Positions 58,101 to 64,000 of a stretch of DNA of 64,000 bases are shown piece after piece. A model generated the notes under the pieces. It saw nothing but the letters and a program-made list of their open reading frames with translations. It had not been told where the DNA came from and searched no databases. A program made the translations under genes and the position numbers. The stretch's first letter is position 1. The number at the start of each line of letters is the position of its first letter. Origin of the DNA: Anaerorhabdus furcosa (GTDB lineage: Bacteria > Bacillota_I > Bacilli_A > Erysipelotrichales > Erysipelotrichaceae); NCBI RefSeq assembly GCF_900167375.1, contig NZ_FUWY01000007.1, forward strand, positions 62,001 through 126,000, read 5' to 3'.

Positions 58101-60018
58101 GCTAGATAAGATTCAAGTTAAAAATTCAATTGATGCAAAGATAAAGCAGCAAGAGAAAAAGAAGGAAGTTATTGATAAATTCATTGAAGATTACAAGCGA
58201 AATCAAAAGATATACGAAGATGACAAAGAAAGAGAAATATCAAATTACAAAGTGATGATCAATCATCTAGATGAAGATATCCAGCATCTTCATGATGAAC
58301 TTACATCCGCAAAATTGAGTAATGAAGAAAAACTAAATGAGTTGTATACAGTTCAAAAACAAGTTGAAGAGCAAATTAATCAATTGACATCAAATCGTTC
58401 AGAAAAATTCCAAGAAGCAATTGATAAAGTAAAAGCAGAGCATGAGCAAGTTATTCAAAAATTCATTGAAGAGCAAGAAGAAAAGAAAAAGACAATTACT
58501 ATACAAAATGAAGAAATACTTCATAATTTCATTGCGGACTTTGAAGATTATAAGGAAAAATTAAATGAGCAATTAGATGCTAAAAAAATGGAAATTGATG
58601 AATCGATTCGAGTAGGCGAAGAAAATCTTGCGTTAGAAAAAACTAAACTTGAAAACATTATAACTACTTTACAAGAAGAAGAGAATAAACGAATAGAGCA
58701 ACGTAACAAAGAAAAAGCTGACTTTGAAAACTACTGGAATAGATCACTTGAAGAAATACGTCTACGGATTAAACAATCTGAAGAAAGAATGCAATTACAA
58801 AAAGATGAAATCTATAATCAATATAATCCGGAAATAGAAAAACTAAGTTTAGAATTCACAGAACTACAAAAGCAAGAAGAGAGTATAGTTCAAAATATTC
58901 AAGAGTTAGAAGAAAAATTCCAACAACGTAAATACGAAAAAGAACAAAAGCAGTATCAATATGAGAGTGAATGCAAACAAAATGTCTTAAATCTTGAAAA
59001 TGAAATAAATCAAAAACAAGAGAAGATTATTTTATTGCGTCAAGAATTAGAGCAAGAAGAAATTCGCTATAGTGATATTCGTCAAAAAGAAGAGAATCAA
59101 CTAAAGGCAAATGTCCAAGCAAAAGAAGATTTATTAGCAGAAGAGAAAGAAAAAATAGATAGAATAATTGGAAAGCAAAAGAAGATTTTTGATAAGCTAT
59201 CTGCAAAGAAAATAGCAATGATAGAAGAAGAAAATAAACGTAAGTACAAGATATTAGAAAAAGAATTAAGAAGAATTGAAAAGGAAAAGGCAAGTGTGGG
59301 TGAAAGCTTTGAATTAACAATGGATGAGCTTGAAAGAATGGTTAATGAAAAAGAACAACTCTATGAATCTTTATTAAATGAGCAAATTGCAAAGAACAAT
59401 GTTTATATTCAAGAATACAAAGAAAGAATTCATAAACATCAAGCAAGTGATGAACAAGAAGATGTAATTGAATTGAATAAGATGGAAAACTTACGCAGTC
59501 AATTACTAAATGAAGAAGAAGTGAGTAATGAAGAAATGGATGCGAATTTGCTAAGAATCAAAAATGAGTTCATGAACAATATCGCGGCCTTAAAAGAGAA
59601 AAACAGTCTTGTTTCAAAGGGAATAAGTAAGTTGCATAATGAATATGAACTGTTGGATATGAAATATTTCTCAGAAGATGAAATAGTAGATTATGAAGAG
59701 ATATTTAAATCATTTGAAAATGAATTAAACAGACGCAAAGCACAATTAAAGAAGTTGGAAGAGGAAGAGTACGATATCCACCAAATTAAATTAAGTAGTC
59801 AAGATAAGCAATCTGAACTCTATCAAAAAATGATAAACAAATATCAAAAAATAATAGAATCGCTTGATAATGAAATCGATGATGAACAACTACGCCTAGT
59901 AGAATTTGAGAAACAAATAAGTGAAGAACGTCGTCTTCAAAAGGAAATGGAAATTGACAACAAAAACTTATTTAATAAGAAGTTAAGTTTCTTAAAAGAG
60001 AAGAGGTATGACAACTAG
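55108..60018 (+). CDS. Giant coiled-coil protein (1636 residues), candidate phase-variable
   Basis: After about 25 non-helical residues (MSRLNIFGIGKKTKELK) nearly the whole protein is Glu/Lys/Gln/Asn/Leu-rich heptad sequence, with very few Pro or Gly and a short aromatic island near residue 250 (IKLWAFDFDEYALKNKAFY). No signal peptide, membrane helix, LPxTG anchor or nucleotide-binding motif is visible, so it should be cytoplasmic and lacks an SMC-type ATPase head. As one continuous coiled coil it would be about 240 nm long. The ATG at 55108 follows AGGGGG by 9 nt; an earlier in-frame ATG at 55051 lies in the inverted repeat and has no site. I recognise no family. Confidence 0.88.
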   Translation: MSRLNIFGIGKKTKELKPSDIQLEIDKKEKSINQIEKELKKADDLIEKNEVIQEKEYNAKKKQINQNKKKLNTLIKGVKEETSLLEGKIENLSKKAVIADEKISKKKTSIRNNSNKSKEKVKEKLIDKEEKINEELLKNKAVQKEKYLVEKEKLMHELDAVKDNTESEALIRLEEKKRDIKNIEDQIEEAEKKYSRTLLELENELSVLLQNKEITIDNYNDQIQQYKHNQNAELESKKVDLRNRIKLWAFDFDEYALKNKAFYDSKKAELELLNRQEEDLNNLLKQKQDQYELERRNSLQAHSMKIKELEVAEDELKNRLDEIQQEYRVISDTYNQEVEYFKSKRDHEQDEIQDFISKLNLEYEQYQQEITRKTNELDDKLKIEVDALYCFYRDLLKDEEEKFNRHLDFVKEEIRRKDTKLELDKQQIETKKGMIENEYYQKINDLKDRIMTCEADMKNVESVHHAQLSNIKQEYERKIVEIQEQLKSEETEFKKKKAKLDEETNHCIQQADENKKIVQTLRKENDTKIAIFEKEIKELEKSQQVTVDEKKSIITQLNKELLSISKNIEAIEEKRLIEQGKHEESLKSLEKKRQDLLLNHQEKIQKSKDKFQLSIEKFEQEVLKKKEEMQEYYEDSIQKLQSDHEQRIIELNKNSEELAKKITEEIRESQSKLEFLEEEYKLKIDHEQSQLKDSLARLSDYRENCNEALNKIKLDNNNKLSLINDNAQKNIQEIANEFNKQAIDLNQKIRVLSIDLERMAEEENELVFHMSQVQEEFESKKNELISKNTNDLEGYLNEVNQLEEEISLKREEIKHSEVALDELVNHYQLIQQDENQKLNELKRALNEEFNNQNHEIDDSIAQLETSKEERINYLKTEYEISRRNYSNQLNAELLSIQNKIEDEKNRVLREQKELESRYALSLEENNRILNKIRDEIKETTLEFDREKQKYDDEITILQQEFEQRKNQLEEEAELSRENSIKQYNEFKNDLVAKANALELDKIQVKNSIDAKIKQQEKKKEVIDKFIEDYKRNQKIYEDDKEREISNYKVMINHLDEDIQHLHDELTSAKLSNEEKLNELYTVQKQVEEQINQLTSNRSEKFQEAIDKVKAEHEQVIQKFIEEQEEKKKTITIQNEEILHNFIADFEDYKEKLNEQLDAKKMEIDESIRVGEENLALEKTKLENIITTLQEEENKRIEQRNKEKADFENYWNRSLEEIRLRIKQSEERMQLQKDEIYNQYNPEIEKLSLEFTELQKQEESIVQNIQELEEKFQQRKYEKEQKQYQYESECKQNVLNLENEINQKQEKIILLRQELEQEEIRYSDIRQKEENQLKANVQAKEDLLAEEKEKIDRIIGKQKKIFDKLSAKKIAMIEEENKRKYKILEKELRRIEKEKASVGESFELTMDELERMVNEKEQLYESLLNEQIAKNNVYIQEYKERIHKHQASDEQEDVIELNKMENLRSQLLNEEEVSNEEMDANLLRIKNEFMNNIAALKEKNSLVSKGISKLHNEYELLDMKYFSEDEIVDYEEIFKSFENELNRRKAQLKKLEEEEYDIHQIKLSSQDKQSELYQKMINKYQKIIESLDNEIDDEQLRLVEFEKQISEERRLQKEMEIDNKNLFNKKLSFLKEKRYDN

Positions 60019-60038
60019 GATTTCTAAGCACAGTAATA

Positions 60039-60082
60039 AAAAAGAAAGTTTTGAAGTTATTAAACTTCTAGCTTTCTTTTTG
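60039..60082 (+). terminator. Terminator after the coiled-coil gene
   Basis: AAAAAGAAAG pairs with CTTTCTTTTT, with an inner GAAGT/ACTTC stem; T run at the end. Confidence 0.82.
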
Positions 60083-60086
60083 TTTG

Positions 60087-60674
60087 TTAGTAGATATGTG
60101 TTTTGGAATTCGTGAATAAATCAATTGATTCTATATGTTGACATGTAGTACCATCAAAAGTCATTTTTACAACCCAAGGCATGATATCCACAATATGCCA
60201 AAATGCATCAAATTCAAATGAGGGTTGGTAATAATTGATGATAGTTGATAGAGCAGTTCCATGAGTGGCAATTGCAAATGTTTTTCCTTGCTGATCTATT
60301 AGAAGTTGTTGTAGTGCACTGATATTTCTATCTTGAACTTCTTTTAAGGTCTCACCATTATTCAATTTATAATGAAAATCCTCCCATTGATTCTTTGCAA
60401 AAGTTTTAAAGTCATCAATCCAACCTGAATCTACTTTACGTTCTCTAAAGTCCTCAATTTCTTGAATATTTAACTGCTTTGTATCAGCAAAATCTTGAAT
60501 TGTTAATAATGAACGGCGATAAGGACTAGAGAAAAGTAAATCAATTCCCTTATCCATTAAATAATCCGTTACAAGTTTACAATCGTTTAATCCTTTTTCA
60601 GTTAATCCACGCTTTCTTTCATCATGATTTTCATGATCAGATGTAGCGTGGCGAATAAAATAAATAATTGTCAT
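60087..60674 (-). CDS. Histidine phosphatase (phosphoglycerate mutase-like)
   Basis: 195 residues. The RHATSDHE motif (phospho-histidine), LLFSSPYRRSLLT, the acidic E of RERKVDSG and the second catalytic His in IATHGTALSTI are present. Substrate unknown; such enzymes act on sugar phosphates, cobalamin or nucleotide phosphates. It begins right at the stop of the uridine phosphorylase gene, so the two form an operon. Confidence 0.92.
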   Translation of the reverse strand: MTIIYFIRHATSDHENHDERKRGLTEKGLNDCKLVTDYLMDKGIDLLFSSPYRRSLLTIQDFADTKQLNIQEIEDFRERKVDSGWIDDFKTFAKNQWEDFHYKLNNGETLKEVQDRNISALQQLLIDQQGKTFAIATHGTALSTIINYYQPSFEFDAFWHIVDIMPWVVKMTFDGTTCQHIESIDLFTNSKTHIY

Positions 60675-61451
60675 TTATTTTTTATCTTGTTCAATAATAT
60701 CTCTCAATGCTTCAATCGCAACCTTAATAGCAATTTCAGTATCATGACATTGTGGGTTTTCTAATCCTTGTTTTTCTCTTTCTTGGTTTGCTACGACTAA
60801 GAAACAAGAACCACAACGAACACGCAAATAACTTGCAACAATAAACAATGCAGCTGATTCCATTTCAGATGCCTTGCATCCTAATTTACACCAAGCATCC
60901 CATTTACGAAGCAACTCAACAGAGTTAGGGAGAGTTTCAGGACGATGTTGGCCATAGAATGCATCTTTGCATTGAACAACACCAGCATGACATGTTTGTC
61001 CTAGTTTTCCTGCTGCTTGAACTAAAGCGTTGGTAATTTGTAAATCAGCTACTGCTGGGTATTCGATAGGTGCATATTCTTTTGATGTTCCTTCAAATCG
61101 TACGGCAGCTTGTGCTACAACAACATCGCTACCTTTAACATCAATATCCATACCTCCACAAGTACCCACACGAATGAATGTATCTGCACCACAAGCAACT
61201 AGTTCTTCCATAGCAATACTAGCTGAAGGTCCTCCAATACCTGTAGATGTAACAGATACTTTAACGCCATTTAATTCACCAGTATAAGTTACATATTCTC
61301 TTGAATCGGCAACGAGTACAGGGTTATCGAAATATTTCGCAATTTTCTCACATCGCTTAGGATCTCCAGGTAATAAAACATAGCGTCCAACTTCGCCTTT
61401 TGCAACGCCAATATGATATTGTTTTCCTGTGCCTTCTGAGTAATCTATCAT
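60675..61451 (-). CDS. udp: Uridine phosphorylase
   Basis: 258 residues of the nucleoside phosphorylase-I family: [42 protein letters not shown], and the base/ribose site [17 protein letters not shown]. The [15 protein letters not shown] and CKDAFYGQH segments favour uridine over purine substrates. The ATG at 61449-61451 stands 8 nt after AAAGGTGG; a GTG four codons upstream lies in that site. Confidence 0.88.
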   Translation of the reverse strand: MIDYSEGTGKQYHIGVAKGEVGRYVLLPGDPKRCEKIAKYFDNPVLVADSREYVTYTGELNGVKVSVTSTGIGGPSASIAMEELVACGADTFIRVGTCGGMDIDVKGSDVVVAQAAVRFEGTSKEYAPIEYPAVADLQITNALVQAAGKLGQTCHAGVVQCKDAFYGQHRPETLPNSVELLRKWDAWCKLGCKASEMESAALFIVASYLRVRCGSCFLVVANQEREKQGLENPQCHDTEIAIKVAIEALRDIIEQDKK

Positions 61452-61499
61452 GATAAAATCCACCTTTCAATTGTTGTAACATCATTATATTAGATTTGT

Positions 61500-61530
61500 A
61501 TAAAAAAAGAAACGATGTAAATCGTTTCTA
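61500..61530 (-). terminator. Terminator after the 61.5-63.6 kb operon
   Basis: A 9-bp stem (61509-61517 with 61522-61530), GTAA loop, and seven T on the minus strand; it includes the stop codon. Confidence 0.88.
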
Positions 61531-62598
61531 CCAAATTTTTGTCTTTGGATTCATTTCGTTATCGATTGCAAATCCAGCAATCTTCCAAGTTCCTCTTACA
61601 TTTAAGAAACTAATTTGATACCCAATATGATACTCCTTAGAAGTACTACCAGAAGCAATGTAATAATCAAAGATAACATTCGCAATCATTGAATTCTCAT
61701 CTTGTTGAACAATGGATAAGACTTCTTCATTTGAGAATTGTGATGTACCATGAGCAGCATACCATTGGTTATCCATTGTTTTAATACGATCATAGAAATC
61801 ACTACCTGTAATTGTAATAGCACCAATTGCACCAAGTGTACCATCTTTTGTTGGATAACGAGCAACTGTTTTACCAGCATTAATAATTGTTTCTTCTAAA
61901 TCGGAATCAGTTGTTTCTTTTCCAATAAAGTAAGTGTTGCTTAATGCATCTTTTATTGTTGTATAGCCTGAATTGTCTGTTGTAATGACAGGTTCAGAAA
62001 TTAAATTGTTTAATTCATAACGTACAACCTTTGGTGCATCACTTTGATCATCAAGACCGCTAAAGTTAGTAGCAGTTACATTTTTGTTTGATATATAATC
62101 ATTAGTGACTTCAACACCATTAACTTTAAAAATAACACCAGCTGGAGCTTCAACTATACTTGAATGATCTCCTTGGAACACAGTAGAGGCAAGCCACTTA
62201 CCATCTGTTCCCTTAACGAGTTTAATTACCGCTACTTTTACGTTACCATCATATAAACCATAGAGTAAATCATCGGATGCACTCTTTTCTTCTTGATAGA
62301 TTAATTTATCTAAACTAACACCATCATAGATATTTTTAATGGCTTGATCATAATCTTCTTTTGAATTTAAATGTGGATCGATTAATAATGAGTTTTCATA
62401 GATTCCATTGAAATCATTATTTTTAATTTGTTTTAAATATAAGCTAATAGCACTTTCAGGAAGTTTTGCTTCTTGTTTTGCTAAATTTGTTTTTGTAAAT
62501 AATACAAATGCAGTAGCAGTACCAATACAAATGAGTAGAACAAGAACTAAGATTGTAATTCCAGCACTCGCTTTAATTCCTTTTTTTCTTTTACTCAT
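61528..62598 (-). CDS. Membrane-anchored extracellular protein of unknown function
   Basis: 356 residues: basic N-terminus, one membrane helix (about 12-36), then a large outer domain. The first part (LPESAISLYLKQIKNNDFNGIYEN) resembles NTF2-like domains found before penicillin-binding modules, but no transpeptidase SxxK motif is visible. The C-terminal third (YHIGYQISFLNVRGTWKIAGF) looks like a second NTF2-like fold. The ATG at 62596-62598 lies behind GGGTGA. One base from the upstream glycosidase gene, so one operon. Confidence 0.78.
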   Translation of the reverse strand: MSKRKKGIKASAGITILVLVLLICIGTATAFVLFTKTNLAKQEAKLPESAISLYLKQIKNNDFNGIYENSLLIDPHLNSKEDYDQAIKNIYDGVSLDKLIYQEEKSASDDLLYGLYDGNVKVAVIKLVKGTDGKWLASTVFQGDHSSIVEAPAGVIFKVNGVEVTNDYISNKNVTATNFSGLDDQSDAPKVVRYELNNLISEPVITTDNSGYTTIKDALSNTYFIGKETTDSDLEETIINAGKTVARYPTKDGTLGAIGAITITGSDFYDRIKTMDNQWYAAHGTSQFSNEEVLSIVQQDENSMIANVIFDYYIASGSTSKEYHIGYQISFLNVRGTWKIAGFAIDNEMNPKTKIW

Positions 62599-62599
62599 C

Positions 62600-63574
62600 T
62601 TATTCACCCGCCTTTACTACAAATGCCGTAGGTAAATTACGAGCACCATAGATAGAAACCGTACTGTTGACTGTTTCATTTTCATATACCATGACAGTAG
62701 AGTTACCACCATCAAGATTAGCTGCAGTCATAGCACCATAATCTTGCATAATTTGAATAATATCTGGATATAATGCTCCAAATGATAAAGGTTGACGACC
62801 ATCCATTACAAGAAGTAGGAATGAGCCATCAGCTCTTTGTCCAATTGCAGTTCTCGGATTTAAACCAGCAAGACGAGCACTATCAAATACATTTTGATAT
62901 TGTTTAATAAAGATAGGACCAAATGTTACAGCATCACGAACACCCCAATCAAGTGCTTGTTGAGCTGACATATCACCAACAACAAGTTGATTTTGACCAT
63001 TAATACCAATGACTGGACCATATTCACTAGGGTAACCACTAACAAGTTCTCCCTCAGAGATAACAATACCCCAAGCTTGACCTCCATTACCTTTACCACC
63101 AGCATCTTCAAATCCACCAGCGTTAATACCTGCAATACCATCATACATTTCAATATATTCTTCTAATGATGGACCAGGTGCACCTGAATCAAGATATGGA
63201 TTTACCGCAACCATCAAATCTTCAGGATTTTTCACAATCATCATAAATGCTTGATAAGTAGATCCTTTTAGTGCGTGAATCTCAATGCCATCAGGACTTT
63301 CTACTTCTTCACTCTTTACAATGACTTGAGATTCATCAATACCATTTTTAATTGATTTGATTTCTTCATCACTATAAAAGAATTTAGCGATTGTGTGGTC
63401 TAAACCACTACTAGGTAAATCTTTTATGAGTTGGTTGCTATAAGCAACAGCGGACCCCTTATATGTTTCCTTTAAGACTAGATAAGTAGTTATTCCAGCT
63501 GTGACTAGTATCATGACAATGCACAATGAAACAACTAGACCAACAGACATGGTTTTAGTTCGTTTATTCGACAT
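62600..63574 (-). CDS. Phosphodiester glycosidase (NAGPA-domain) membrane-anchored protein
   Basis: 324 residues: an N-terminal membrane helix (about 10-32) and an extracellular NAGPA/DUF2233 domain with GINAGGFEDAGG, GPVIGINGQNQLVVGD, NPRTAIGQRADGSFLLLVMDG and the catalytic-type NLDGGNSTVM. The family removes sugar 1-phosphodiester caps and occurs in exopolysaccharide loci. GAGGAAA site. It forms a unit with the following anchored protein, probably working on surface glycans. Confidence 0.9.
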   Translation of the reverse strand: MSNKRTKTMSVGLVVSLCIVMILVTAGITTYLVLKETYKGSAVAYSNQLIKDLPSSGLDHTIAKFFYSDEEIKSIKNGIDESQVIVKSEEVESPDGIEIHALKGSTYQAFMMIVKNPEDLMVAVNPYLDSGAPGPSLEEYIEMYDGIAGINAGGFEDAGGKGNGGQAWGIVISEGELVSGYPSEYGPVIGINGQNQLVVGDMSAQQALDWGVRDAVTFGPIFIKQYQNVFDSARLAGLNPRTAIGQRADGSFLLLVMDGRQPLSFGALYPDIIQIMQDYGAMTAANLDGGNSTVMVYENETVNSTVSIYGARNLPTAFVVKAGE

Positions 63575-63693
63575 ATTTTCCTCATTTCTATACTCTTATA
63601 AATTAATTATAGTAGCAGAGGCGTCATCTCGCAACTTAAACTACAAAAAGCAACCATGAAATTTTCTGTGTTAGTAAACAATCAAATCACAAG

Positions 63694-63728
63694 TTTAAGT
63701 ATTTTGTCTTTAATTAGCAAAACTTAAA
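63694..63728. repeat. Imperfect inverted repeat in the divergent region
   Basis: TTTAAG-TA-TTTTG pairs with CAAAA-CTTAAA around an 11-nt loop. Lies between divergent genes; could be an operator. Nothing else is evident in 63575-63750. Confidence 0.4.
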
Positions 63729-63779
63729 TAAATTTTCCTCAATAAGAAGTCTATAATCAAATTAAGTTAAGGGGGAAAG

Positions 63780-64000
63780 ATGATGAAATTATTTTATGAA
63801 ATTGATATGAAAAGAAATCTAGTGATTGAAAAACCATTCATGAACTATTGTTTGTTCATTTTAGGAGCGAGTTCTTTAATTTCATGTGTATTCAATTATT
63901 TTTATATTGCACTCTTTTTACTAGTTTTGTATTTAGTCCTCATCCTTTACAAAACCTATTATTTTAGAAAGATATGCAAGAAATCTCGTAAATTAACAAG
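63780..64000 (+). CDS. Membrane protein, N-terminal part (runs off the window)
   Basis: Two adjacent ATG codons (63780, 63783) follow AAGGGGG; the second is better spaced. The visible 73 or so residues start MKLFYEIDMKRNLVIEKPF and include two hydrophobic segments (about 22-58) and a basic loop (YYFRKICKKSRK). TATAAT at 63752-63757 may be its -10. Family not recognisable from this part. Confidence 0.7.
   Translation, partial: MMKLFYEIDMKRNLVIEKPFMNYCLFILGASSLISCVFNYFYIALFLLVLYLVLILYKTYYFRKICKKSRKLT

Noticed and set aside
1-64000. CRISPR arrays, insertion sequences, rRNA
   Set aside because: No regularly spaced repeats, transposase genes or rRNA-like stretches were seen.

Overview
The window is chromosomal DNA of an AT-rich Gram-positive bacterium (Bacillota). 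Strong purine-rich ribosome binding sites, many lipoprotein signal peptides, a partial type III glutamine synthetase, a paralogous EF-G and an rnfCDGEAB cluster all fit this. The gene mix suggests an anaerobic gut or oral firmicute, and Erysipelotrichia would fit, but that placement is inference: no 16S or other marker is present. TGA is used as a stop, so the code is the standard bacterial one. No prophage, insertion sequence or CRISPR array is visible, and no gene-free stretch exceeds about 300 bases.

Layout. 1-3.2 kb: glutamine synthetase start, NifU-like and DUF212 proteins, an S1-domain protein with pgi, and a HIT protein. 3.2-9.9 kb: an ApbE flavin transferase lipoprotein divergent from an Rnf operon with odd subunit architecture. 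RnfD and RnfG carry near-identical extra FMN-bind domains, RnfB is cut down to 88 residues, and a 62-residue four-cysteine membrane protein sits in front of it. 10-24 kb: mixed housekeeping genes, including an extracellular flavodoxin-fold lipoprotein with a repeat-containing leader, DegV, MscS, an ankyrin protein and EF-G2. 26-30.4 kb: citrate synthase and isocitrate dehydrogenase divergent from aconitase, an oxidative half-cycle to 2-oxoglutarate. 30-40 kb: small enzymes (Nudix, HAD, PAP2, NAD(P)HX repair) and three tRNAs (His at 18.5 kb, Ser and Leu here), plus one compositionally different terpenoid-cyclase-like gene just after tRNA-Ser.

40.6-50.2 kb: aromatic amino acid biosynthesis. pheA and a thioredoxin-like lipoprotein are followed by a leader with a 15-codon peptide ending FFYYFR and mutually exclusive hairpins. 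Then come overlapping aroB, aroC, a fused aroE-aroK, aroF, aroA, tyrA, aroQ and a Gfo/Idh oxidoreductase. No chorismate mutase is present in the window.

50.2-54 kb: MATE exporter, a NusG-II/Gx membrane pair resembling EetA/EetB of flavin-based extracellular electron transfer, and an amidohydrolase behind a 17-codon upstream ORF. 54-60 kb is the most remarkable part. A tyrosine recombinase is followed by a segment of about 240 bp bounded by 26-bp inverted repeats. The segment carries an outward promoter that now faces away from, and would after inversion drive, a 1636-residue coiled-coil protein. This has the form of a phase-variation switch in its OFF orientation. 60-64 kb: histidine phosphatase, uridine phosphorylase, two membrane-anchored extracellular proteins (one a NAGPA-type glycosidase) and the start of a membrane protein.
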